Below, piece by piece: positions 44,338 through 54,513 of a stretch of DNA of 64,000 nucleotides. The translations under genes were made by a program, and so were the position numbers. A model generated the notes under the pieces. The model searched no databases. It was not told where the DNA came from and worked only from the letters and a program-made list of their open reading frames with translations. How positions within the stretch are numbered: position 1 is the first letter of the stretch; the number at the start of each line of letters is the position of its first letter. Source of the DNA: Psococerastis gibbosa (lineage: Eukaryota > Arthropoda > Insecta > Psocodea > Psocidae); the NCBI GenBank assembly GCA_963971405.1, contig OZ020488.1, positions 25,191,089 through 25,255,088 on the forward strand. The letters run 5' to 3'.

Positions 44338-44725
44338 GGCGCATATTCCACCGACCTGCTAGTGCTAAAAACAAATACGGTGACGTGGTAGCAGACATTC
44401 AAGACTTAGGTGAAGTTTCCACCGACCTCGCATTACAGAATGCAAATGACATTGACGGAAATTAGAATTTTTCTTTTTATAGAAATCTATTAAAATGTTT
44501 GTACTTAACATATCCCATGACGCCATTTTTTAATTTTAGTTTGTTTGTTTGTGATTTTACTGTATGATCATTGATCAATTTTAACTATAGCATAGAGGAA
44601 AACAAACATTTCCGTCAATGTCATTTGCATGCTGCAATGCGAGGTCGGTGGAAACCCCGCCTAAGTCTTGAATGTCTGCTACCACCATTTGTATTTAGCA
44701 CTAGCAGGTAGGTGGAATAAGCGCC
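44338..44725. mobile_element. Composite MITE B, copy 2 (full length)
   Basis: 388 bp with TAA at both ends (44335-44337, 44726-44728). Outer tips: GGCGCATATTCCACCGACC and its mirror GGTGGAATAAGCGCC. About 70 bp in from each tip, after AGACTTA, a second tip-like sequence (TTTCCACCGACCTCGCATT, mirrored at 44637-44656) begins an inner palindrome with ACATTGACGGAAAT arms. The outer arms alone would join as AAGACTTAAGTCTT, so the inner unit looks inserted at TA in the middle of an older, MITE A-like palindrome. Confidence 0.85.
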
Positions 44726-44728
44726 TAA

Positions 44729-45499
44729 AGGAAAGGTGCTCGGTCTGATCCATAGGAGGATTGAAGACGGACGATAGTCAGCAGGAAATTCTGCGTGTAA
44801 TAAATAGTCTTTTAAGTGTCGCTTCATTTTTGATATTTTTTTTTCCATTCATATACGACAATAGAATGCTACAGTCCTACGCTCATCGCTTTTATCATAA
44901 TCTGCGCGACAGTGACCACCAAGTGTCCGGGCAAGTGGGTCAAGAGCTCGTCTATCGGCTTATGGTGATCCAGAGTTAGATAATCCTCACATGTGTCCAC
45001 ATTAAGTGGACAAAAGATGGTTGTACCCCGGTCTGGAGACCTGCATAATGAGATTGGAAGTGGAATTTAGGCGCGGTAGCCGTGTTGACAGTGTCTGTTA
45101 ACAGATCTCAGGTGCATTTTGTCTTGTGTGTTGCATTTGTTGATATCCTTGGACAACTTGCTTGTCATGACTTTAAAAGCACTTCAGGGTCGTTGTGCGT
45201 TACTTAATGCTTTCATTTTTTCCACTCTGCCTTTTTTGGTATCTTTAGTTTAATCGTATAAGCCCAAAATTATGATAATTTGTGAGACCTTCATTTGCGT
45301 AATGAGTGACTCCTCTTCTAAAGCTTCTCTTCCATTCATTCACGATAAAGTTGAATTTTGTCGCTCAATCCAAGGGCGGCTAATAAATATGAATATTTTA
45401 GGCGACGCATGCGGCTCTTTGGCTAATTGGGTGTTGCTCTTCCCTATATTACTGCTCCGTACTGAATGTTTTTTCTTTTGTAAAATAAAGGTTGGTCAC
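44729..45499. other. No gene seen
   Basis: Unassigned. The frame 45272-45565 runs into SINE2 and is not called. Confidence 0.5.
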
Positions 45500-45645
45500 A
45501 TACAGGTGTATAAACAATTTAATGAATGCATTCGATTGACCTCTTCAGTCGCCTCTGTAGGTTAGTACCCGCGATCAGTTACGACACGCCTCCGATTGCA
45601 TGGGGTGTAGAGACGAGCACAAGTAGAAGCACGCAAATTTCGAAA
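45500..45645 (-). mobile_element. SINE2 copy 5
   Basis: Minus-strand body with GACTGAAGAGGTCAATCGAA and CTTGTGCTCGTCTC; the poly-A tail is short or lost, and the head is truncated near CGTGCTTCTACTTG. Confidence 0.8.
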
Positions 45646-45694
45646 TTTGGCTGCTAAAATAGGTTACCGACCTCTCTGCTAGGCCTCGTTAGGT

Positions 45695-45925
45695 ACATAC
45701 AACTTAGTGAGGGTCCTGAGGACGGGCAGACGACCCTCTCACTTGACCATAGATATTGTGGGATGTTGTGGTCAGCCGCGTGCCTGGCAGCCGGGTTACC
45801 TCTGCCGGCGATAAAGTACCTATTAGGGGTGGGTGGACCCAGGCCAAGTGGAGCTTTCTTCCTTCTAGTCTAGGGCCTTGACCTTCCATTTCGTAATCTA
45901 GTTCTCTATCAACAGGACTATTCCT
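45695..45925 (-). mobile_element. SINE3 copy 2 (uninterrupted)
   Basis: On the minus strand the head reads CCTGTTGATAGAGAACTAGA, followed by a degenerate B-box area (GGTCAAGGCCCTAGACT). The body shares CCTGGGTC, GGCTGACCACAA, GAGAGGG and CGTCTGCC with the 20.6-kb copy. Alignment to that split copy shows where the hAT element F inserted. Confidence 0.65.
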
Positions 45926-46037
45926 GACCATTTGTAAAATAGCTAAACCGAATTCCGGATTTCCGATGATAATACTATATAATTTGATATATTATAACAT
46001 TGGCAATGGGATATGTGCGTAGCTTACAAGTTAAGGC

Positions 46038-46203
46038 CATGGACGGATATAGGGGGGGGGGGCAAGGGGGTAGCTCCCCCCCAAAATGGGTAAATGTATT
46101 GTAAATTAATTTATTACGCTCTGATTTAGTCGATCCTACATATATTTTTCCTATTTTCACCCACAACTCCCCCCCCCCCCCAAATGGGCTGGATCCATCC
46201 CTG
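46038..46203. mobile_element. 166-bp hAT MITE with exact target duplication
   Basis: Ends CATGGACGGATATAG and CTGGATCCATCCCTG are imperfect inverted repeats; G11 (46052-46062) and C13 (46169-46181) lie just inside. GTTAAGGC is exact on both sides (46030-46037 and 46204-46211). The 8-bp duplication supports hAT-type mobilisation. The minus-strand frame crossing it is not a gene. Confidence 0.85.
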
Positions 46204-46211
46204 GTTAAGGC

Positions 46212-46782
46212 AAGAGCACGTCGCTTCAATTGGTCTATTGTATATTATTGGCGATGTTCACTGAATTCGGCACTAACTCCGGAAATATCCATTTGAATAC
46301 CGGATATGGGCTGTCTGTTGCCTGTGATGTTAACACAGTCAAGCTCATTTGTTTCACCAGTGTTAGCGAGCGGGATCTAACGAAATACGGGTTTCTCGTA
46401 TTATCTACCTGCTGCTGCAATAAAATGACATTTATAAATGGGGGGGGGGGGGCTGAACCTGAACAGTGAACCTCTCTTGCATTTAGGCTGACATCCCCCG
46501 GATGCAGCCATATTTTTTAGAGGGGGCTACCACAAAGTTTTTACATAGGCATTTTTTGAAACATATACACGAATTAATAGTGGGGGTTTAGCCTGCATAT
46601 TATTTTGAGAGCAATTTTTTTGGCAATTTCCTTCAAAATTGGTCGTGCACCTAAACTTGTTTTTGAAGACGAATGCAGCTTACAGAGCTGTAGTCTCAAC
46701 CTTTTACTACACTTAAATATCACAGTCATATTACCTTTTAAGCCATTTTCCCGAGGTTTAGGGCCCCCTACCCCCAGGTCGA
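46212..46782. other. No gene seen; G13 run
   Basis: G13 at 46440-46452. Frames on both strands at 46574-46867 overlap and run into SINE1. Confidence 0.5.
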
Positions 46783-46973
46783 GACATGTAGAGTAGTGGT
46801 AAGGACTCTGACTTTCACCTGAAACGTTGTTGGTTCGAGTCCTACACTTCCTACATTTTATGGCCATGCTTCGGAAGGCATATTAAGCGGGCGGTCCCGA
46901 GCCTTCCTAGTTGAGTGTAAGAGAGGGCTTTATAGCCCTAACTCCGCTAGGTTGGCTTAGTAATAAAAAAAAA
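46783..46973 (+). mobile_element. SINE1 copy 2
   Basis: A box in ATGTAGAGTAGTGGTAAGGA, B box GGTTCGAGTCC, central CCATGCTTCGGAAGGCAT. Near the 3' end AGGGCT-TTAT-AGCCCT (46924-46939) is a perfect 6-bp hairpin, kept in the 62.3-kb copy. It ends with CTAGGTTGGCTTAGTAAT and a short A9 tail. Confidence 0.9.
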
Positions 46974-48221
46974 GCCCTAAAGGTCAGGTGTATATAGTTT
47001 CTGTTTGACAACGTACTAAGCAGAAGATATTCGAGTCAATATTTGGATAATAGTGTGAATAGCCGTTATCACTGTTGTATTTTATAACAGATAACTGATA
47101 ACTAATATTCTCTCATGTGAGGCCATTATAATTTTAACCTGAATACTTCGATGTGTGATATGCGTGCTTACGAGTGCTTTAGGTTAGTCTGGACATCCGG
47201 TGCAAGCGATTTCGCATGAATACAGGCAAATGCAAAAAATTGCAATTTATATTGCAGCATGAATTTGAAAATTTCGTATCGCACGAAATCATTTGTAGTG
47301 AACATCCAATAATGCAGCATAGTGAATGTATTGATTCCGTACTATACTTTTAATACTCGTAGTAGCCTACAATTTAATTTAATTGCGCATTATTACTTTT
47401 GTTGCAACTAACAACTGGCGCCGGTCCATTAGTATTGTATAATTAATATCCCTTGTCATTATTAGTATTAGTAGCCTGCATGTTTGACTTAACGTCTGAT
47501 TAGGTACTGGCGCCGTTTGTACGATACCGTAATTAACCCGTGATAGCCGACAGCAAGTGGTCTTCATGAACCTAGATAACTAATGTAACGTAACCAGCAG
47601 CGAAAGAGCTAAATACTGAAAAGAAACGTAATATGGAAATGCAAGCGCCCATAGTCCCGTGCGCTCATAAGATAACTCCAGCTGAGCAGCAGGGTTTCCT
47701 AACCGCGACCGTTCATTATGCATTTTTGAGAGAAAATCGGAGGGGAAATGCCATAAAGCTGTAAAAAATCAAATGTCACGTGAAAGAGTTCTGGCAAAGA
47801 AGGATGAAAAAGCAAGATATTTTCAAATATGTAGTGAAGAGGACTTCGCCAGCAGGATTGGTCCCATACCCCAGCAATCGCCGCGATTTTAGTAACCCTG
47901 AAAATTGTAGTTATCAAATATAATAACAGGTTGGATATGACATTGAACCTAAATCAGCTGACTTTGTTTTACTCAAATTTATTTAAACAATTTTCAATTT
48001 TAGATGCTTATCAATTTACCGATTGCACACTATAAAATAGGCAGAGGGACCGCATATTATGTAACTTAATAAGTCTTACTTTATACAGGTACCTTAATTT
48101 TTATATACTGTTTTCTGCACCTTGCCTGCACGTGCAAAATGGCTGCACAATGGCAAGGGACCCAAAGAAAAAAAACTTTGTGTATAAACTTATGTAACTG
48201 AATTTATTTTGGGAATTAAAC
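46974..48221. other. No gene seen
   Basis: Unassigned AT-rich DNA. Confidence 0.5.
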
Positions 48222-48239
48222 TATTATTATTATTATAAA

Positions 48240-48587
48240 ATGATAAAATTTAAAAATATAGACGAAAAATACAGCTTTCTAGATGTACCACCAATAGGAA
48301 AACTGTACAAATATCTTATAATAAAGAATAACTATTTTAAGTATGTAAGCAAAATTGCTGGAAACACACAGAATAAGAGGCAACTGAGAAATGAAGACAC
48401 ATTGAGACAAAATATTCCTATAACACATATTAAGTACGGCAGTCGCCTCAATGAAACAGTTTTACCAGAGATATTTAACAAATTGTCACTTAAACTAAAA
48501 GAATTGAACAAAATAAGGAAAAAAAAAAGATATAAAAAAATACTTAATTTCAAATGCAGACTATTAGCCATTTTATTATACATATAA
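48240..48587 (+). pseudogene. LINE C-terminal fragment, second subfamily
   Basis: A 115-codon frame following an ATT microsatellite (48222-48237). Residues KLYKYLIIKNNYFKYVSK, LRQNIPITHIKYGSRLNE, and FNKLSLKLKE align with KILKFKIIKQNYFDDKYK, LQIPITYNKYGDRENN and FNEIPQAIKN of the 31-kb copy, at low identity. It is therefore a distinct subfamily of the same LINE. The insertion is more strongly 5'-truncated, with no catalytic motif. The opposite-strand frame 48332-48583 is a shadow. Confidence 0.75.
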
Positions 48588-48857
48588 TTATATATATATA
48601 TTTTTATATTATGTATAAAAAATTTATTATATATATAACAATATCATCCTTCAGAATTCAGAAGGATCTCATTCATTGCCAGAAGGCTAGAGTGAGTACT
48701 CTATAATGGTTTATTATTATTAATTATATTTTATATCTTGCAGTGCCACTGCACTAAGATCGCTCGATAAGCGGAAGCTTGAGCGTGATATTGTTAACTA
48801 ATAACAAATTGTTTTTTCTCAATATATGCACCTTGTCCAGGGTTACTGGTCATGGAA
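48588..48857 (+). mobile_element. LINE 3' tail, second subfamily, with the same hairpin
   Basis: Contains an AT-rich spacer, then CGCTC (48761-48765), GAT, AAGC-GGAA-GCTT (48769-48780) and GAGCG (48781-48785). The loop and inner stem are identical to the 31.7-kb copy, while the outer stem differs at paired positions. The end GGGTTACTGGTCATGG precedes A6 and a GTGAA repeat. Confidence 0.8.
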
Positions 48858-48908
48858 AAAAGTGAAGTGAAGTGAATAGCCTATCGATCGCAGAGCTGAA
48901 TCATAGAG

Positions 48909-49225
48909 ATTAGTTTGTTTTCCAATGCCTGCTTTCAGCATTTCTGCGCTTTAAGAAATCTTGTCAGCCTGGCGGGGGGATTGAGTCGGTTTCTTAACTT
49001 GAGCCACCCTGAGGGCAGACTCCTTCCTCTTCGGGAGATGGGGAGTTGACTGACAGGGTGGACCTCCTGATTATAGTGGGTTCTGAACATGAACATAGTA
49101 AATCATCACAATTAATTCAGAAAGACTCGGCACGAACTTAGAACTGACTGCAGTCTCATGTCCCTCCAGGTTCCCCTGCCAACCCTGTGCCCAGAACCAA
49201 GTTTGATCGTAGTGCCCTCAATGAA
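48909..49225 (-). repeat. Repeat G, copy
   Basis: Shares TTGTTTTCCAATGCCTGCTT, CAGCCTGGCGGGG, GCAGACTCCTTCC and GACAGGGTGGACCTCCTGAT with other G copies. Its far end, read on the minus strand, gives AACTTGGTTCTGGGCACAGG, related to the LVVC segment in the 20.2- and 35.5-kb copies but with a stop after 16 codons. Confidence 0.75.
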
Positions 49226-50526
49226 TAGAAGAAATCTACAATTTCTTTTCTTCTACAATTTGATACATTGTATGGGGAACAGCAGTGTTACTGAAGGCGT
49301 AAATCGTTGAGAAGTAAAGCTCTTGAGCATTTTTATAAATGATAGACCTATGTGCCTGTTTTTATCACCGATTTTTCACAATTATTGAACGTGGTTTGTA
49401 AAACATAACGGACCGTGAAGTTGTCGGGAGGAAGGAGTCCAAAAACTGTGACCAATTGTTGTAAGTGAAGGTCACATACCATATATACAAATGTAGAGGA
49501 GTATTTCTACTAAAGGACGTGACATTTTTGTCTGCTTCACAATGGGTAGGTACTCCCTACGAGAAATTTCATTTGCTTCAAAAAGGTATGTGAGGGGCAT
49601 CGGATTTGCTCATAATGCCTTCACATGGCCTTATTCGATAAGAATAGGTTTATACTGCAAAAGAGGATCATATTCATACCTACTGTATAGGCTGCCCCGA
49701 CCTACTCTTGTGTTGATTTATTAGCCCCATTATACTGAGGTAAAGTGTCGTGCCTTAAGTTTCTCCTTGTTAGTTTTCCTAATATGGTGTAGCCTTGAAT
49801 TGAGTGGCGTTTCCACATTTGCGGCGCCCCCCTCGTAATTGGACAACGAATTTCTGGTAAAGGTGACAGTCCGCACTTTCTTCTATTTTGCATCCATTTC
49901 AGGACATGGCGCGGCTTATCTTTAAATATACCTCTACATTAATTACCTAGGTAGCTGAGATGTTTGTCAATGGAATTGTAAAATGTCAAGGTCTCTGTTG
50001 GGCCCAGAGGCGGGCAAGATGGGCATCCGCAGCGCACGCACTTAAGAGGCAAAAGGTTGTGATCGAGATAGACTTTTACTTTTATATTTGTAAAGGGGGC
50101 CCAGCACGGGACTTGTTCATTTGTAATATTGTAAGTTATGTAATTGTTGTTGTTTTAATTTAATTAATTTTAATTTGAAAATTTGAATTGAAATCTCTGT
50201 AGCTTAAGTATTTAACTTAATAAAAATGTAAACCAAAAGATCATGTTTGTATGTTCTCGCCATTAGCTAAATACCGTCAAAATAAGGCGATTAAGATTTA
50301 CAGAGCCAAGGTCAAATGTGCAGAATTTACTGCGCCGGAGTTCTGTTGTTCATTTGTTTTTTATTTGCGATTTTCTTTTATCTTGTAGGAACCCTATAAA
50401 CTCAGTGACATTTCCTTCGACCATCTTTGCCATCCTTAGACATTTCCGCCTACGTTTCACCGTTATCAACCTTACTTAGGTTAGGCACCATTTATTCTAT
50501 TTTATTATCTTTGGTTTAAAATTCAT
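49226..50526. other. No gene seen
   Basis: Unassigned; frames at 49542-49893 and 49960-50163 are not recognised. Confidence 0.5.
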
Positions 50527-51209
50527 AAATTCTAGATAGGTCAGACCAACACATTACCACACAGCAATACTGGCAGGGCACGCATTGCATTTAATCGTGA
50601 ATTTTCTATAATTTTTTCAAAAAAACATTTTTTTTTACAGAACCAAATACTTTTCTGGGAAAGCAACCTGTCTGGTTACGTTACTCAATTTAACACCTAA
50701 AACATACCTGAAGGTAGAAATCATCGATAGAAAGGTTTCGCAGAAAAATTATTTTTTAGTCATTTTTCATTAAAATTTAGTTATTTTTATTTTTTTACCC
50801 CCAGAAGCAACCTATCAAGGGGCAAGCGACCCCCCCGAATTTCGTTAACATTAATAACGACAACAATATATGTGAATTTAAAAGAAATCGTTTGAGCCGT
50901 TTTTGAGAAATAATTTTTTTAGACGTTTTTTTGGAGTTTTTTGAGAATAAAACCCCCCCAAATTAAGTTAGCCCCAAATAAAAAAAATTGTTCGAGGTAT
51001 GATTTTTGTGAACCTACATGCCGAATTTCATCAAAATCGACCGAGTAGTTTGCCCGGAAATCGACGCACAGACAGACAGACAGACATTTCGTAAAACCAC
51101 TTTTCTTGGTTCCTGGGACCTTAAAACGTGTAAATCCGTTGAAATCTCGGAATCGAAAATTTCGACCGTCACAAAGCTTTCCTTATACTACGTATAAATT
51201 GGAAAGCAA
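50527..51209 (-). mobile_element. Element C, copy 2 (lacks the GGACCGG end)
   Basis: Minus-strand copy with the hairpin end intact (CTTTCCTTATACTACG at 51177-51192), the GACAGACAGACAG tract and the CAAAAACGGCTC block (minus strand). It is truncated at TCTAGATAGGTCAGACC, so the other tip is missing. Confidence 0.8.
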
Positions 51210-52465
51210 AAATGTTGAGGAATAGGAGGAAAATGTTTACCTCAAATAGCGATCAGTGGTTTTGTAGGTTAGGCATGCAGTTGACAAACGCCAAAATACA
51301 ATATGCCTCTACTTCTTTCTTCAGCGTCTTGCCCTTTTGCTCCTACTTTTTAATCTTATAGCAACATTTCTGCTTTGAATTTTGAAACGATGCAGCTATT
51401 TTTAGCCTGATAATTTTTACAAATAAGGTTTGCGTTTTGTCCAGGCAACATGACACAATTTGTCTTATTGATTTCAATTCAAATCAATTATTATTGTATC
51501 TCTAGTACCGTACTACACTCCAGAATTATTGTAGCATTAATTTATAATCTGTTTTTCTACCATAATGCTGGCGTTTCCCCAAGCTTTGGTCACGTGTGAC
51601 TTAAACAAACAAAATCTTAGTGTTTTAGCAAAACTTGTAATAACTACTATATGCCCTAACTAGAATTGGTAAAACCCAAATAATCGTTAAAAAATTAACT
51701 TTGTCTAAGAAACCCACTGGTGTTAGTGTTGAACCCAAGTTTTTGTTTGTTTATTATTGAAATACCACGAAGTCACGACTTTTTATTTATTTAATAACTT
51801 ATTTTTTTTTTAACTTTTTTTAATAATTGTATCTATGCCATCGTCTCCATTACTTTTCGAACCAATGAACGTGCCTACAGTATATAGGCTATACTGTATA
51901 TATAGCCCCCAAATTACAATGTAAAATGTACAGTATCACTAGCGTTACTACAAGAATTATAGCATAGGTGCAAGCCTACAAAATATTCAAATTACGGTAT
52001 GCATCGTATTACTTCACCTGTTAAACGTTGTGAGCTCAATTTTATGGAAGGCGTTTCCTTCCTTCGGCTTGTGCTGAGTAAGTGCAAGACCTTGTGGTTG
52101 GTGCAGTGACCCAGATTCATATAATTTGCTTTGTCACTTAACATTAGTAGGAAGTTACCGTTGAATGTGCGTACGTACACCGTGACGGTGTAGTTTCAAG
52201 AGTACATTAAATTAAGTATTTTAGGGAACTGCCCATTTTATATGGTGAGATAATCCAGGATTGACCTTTGCAATTTTTTATTATGATTATGGAACGGTGA
52301 AATTATATCAGAGACCCTTAATTTAGAAACAACCACAAAATGCAATTATAAGCTACACTCGTAGATCTATAGTCACGCACAGTATAACTATACTCAATGT
52401 CGTATGTTTCATGGCCCTCCCGTGACGTTGTGACCATCGCATTTTGTGGCCTATTATCCTTATTT
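51210..52465. other. No gene seen
   Basis: Unassigned. Confidence 0.5.
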
Positions 52466-53321
52466 TTGCTTTCCAATTTATACGTAGTATAAGGAAAGCT
52501 TTGTGATGGTCGAAATTTTCGATTCCGAGATTTCAACGGATTTACACGTTTTGAGGTCCCAGGAACCCAAAAAAGTGGTTTTTACAAAATGTCTGTCTGT
52601 CGGTCTGTCTGTCTGTTCGTCGATTTCCGGGCAAACTACTCGGTCGATTTTGATGAAATTCGGCATGTAGGTTCACAAAAATCATACCTCGGGACCATTT
52701 TTTTTTTTTTTGGGCTAACTCAATTTGGGGGGGTTTTATTTTCAAAAAACTCCAAAAAAACGTCTAAAAAAATTATTTCTCAAAAACGGCTCCAACGATT
52801 TCTTTTAAATTCTCGTAGATTGTAGTCGTTATTAATGTTGACAAAATGCGGGGGGTCGCTTGCCCCTTGATAGTTTGCTTCTGGGGGTAAAAAAATAAAA
52901 ATAACTAAATTTTAATGAAAAAATGACTAAAAAATGCGAAACCTTTCTATCGATGATTTCTAACTTCAACCATGTTTTAGGTGTTAAATTGAGTAACGAA
53001 ACCGGATAGGTTGCTTTCCCAAAAAAAATATTTGGTTTTGCCCAAAAAATTATTTTTTGAAAAAAATGATAGAAAATTCGCGCTCAAATGCATTGCATGC
53101 CCTGCCATTATTGCTGTGTGGTAATTAATGTGTTTGTTTGACCTATCGAGAATTTACCTCACTTCCAGTGACGTCAGGTGGACAACCCCCCCCCCCCCCC
53201 CCCCGAGATATCGGAAATTTAACCATAGGAAAAATATTTGCCATAAAATTACTAATTTTCTCTATCGAATAATTTTGATAAATTGGAAAGCATGTTCGAG
53301 TGAACTCGGACCGGTTCTTTA
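52466..53321 (+). mobile_element. Element C, copy 3 (full length)
   Basis: Both tips present: TTGCTTTCCAATTTATACG hairpin at the left, ATAAATTGGAAAGCATG and GGACCGGTTCTTTA at the right. C19 (53186-53204) expands a C run that is shorter in copy 1. Faces copy 4 in inverted orientation across a 360-bp spacer. Confidence 0.85.
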
Positions 53322-53489
53322 ATATTGCGCTCGTATCTTCTGAATTTATAATGTCATGTGCGTATATATTTAACACTACAGCATCTTTAACTATAAGCTC
53401 GTTATTATGGCTGCAGTTTGATGACGCTAGTTTAGTTCTATAGTAACTAACACAATTTTTTGAAAAAAAAAAAGAAAGAAGAAATAAAA

Positions 53490-53677
53490 TTGTCTTCATT
53501 TTCTATATCGGCGAATTTTGGGCCTTTCGGCCCACTCTTACAGAGAACCTATTGACCAATTGAATGGATTTTTTTATTGCTATATAAAATTTTTTTTTTT
53601 AATAGCTGAAATGTGAACAATCCTCCACTAGGTCCCTTCCCCCTTAATAGTTTGGTTCTGGGGGTAAGAAAATAAAA
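53490..53677 (+). repeat. Element C' and a chimeric C fragment
   Basis: TGTCTTCATTTTC and CGAATTTTGGGCCTTTCGGC match 25375-25445 (reversed). Further on, CCCTTAATAGTTTGGTTCTG with GGGGTAAGAAAATAAA resembles the internal TTGATAGTTTGCTTCTGGGG block of C, but in plus orientation, joined to the start of minus-strand copy 4. This indicates a rearranged or template-switched C element. Confidence 0.55.
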
Positions 53678-54513
53678 GAATCGGTCCGAGTTTACTCGAA
53701 CATGCTTTCCAATTTATCGATTAATAGAGAGATAAAATAATTAATTTCATGGTAAATAATTTTCCTATGGTTAAATTTCGGATATCACGGGGGGGGGGGG
53801 CGGTCATCCACAAATTCTAGATAGGTCAGACCAACACATTACCACACAGCAATAATGGCAGGGCACGCAATGTATTTGAGCGTGAATTTGCTTTCATTTT
53901 TTCAAAAAAAAAAAAACAATTTTTGCACAAAATCCAATTGTTTTTTGGGAAAGCAAACTGTCCGGTTTCGTTACTCAATTTAACACCTAAAACAGGCCTG
54001 AAGTTAGAAATCATCGGAAGAAAAGTTTCGCAGAAAAATTATTTTTTAGTCATTTTTCATGAAAATGTAGTTATTTTTCTTTTTTTACCCCCAGAAGCAA
54101 ACTATCAAGGGGCAAGCGACCCCCCGAATTTTATCAACATTAATAACGATTACAATATATATGAATTTAAAAGAAATCGTTGGAGCCGTTTTTGAGAAAT
54201 ATTTTTTTTAGACGTTTTTTTGAAGTTTTTTGAGAATAGAACCCCCCCAAATTGATTTAGCCAAAAATAAAAAAAAATGATACCAAGACATGACTTTTAT
54301 AAATCTACATGCCAAATTTCATTCAAATCCACCGAGTAGTTTGTCCAGAAATCGATGAACAGACAGACAGAGCGACAGACAGACAGGCATTTCGTAAAAA
54401 CCACTTTTTTGGGTTCCTAGAACCTCAAAACGTGTAAATCCGTTGAAATCTCAGAATCGAAATTTTCGACCATCACGAAGCTTTCCTTATACTACGTATA
54501 AATTGGAAAGCAA
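53678..54513 (-). mobile_element. Element C, copy 4 (full length)
   Basis: Minus-strand copy from CGGTCCGAGTTTACTCGAAC to the hairpin tip TACGTATAAATTGGAAAGC. G12 at 53789-53800. With copy 3 it forms a large inverted pair. Confidence 0.85.

Noticed and set aside
48332-48583. 83-codon minus-strand frame rich in L and F
   Set aside because: Antisense of the LINE tail; the plus frame aligns with the 31-kb LINE.
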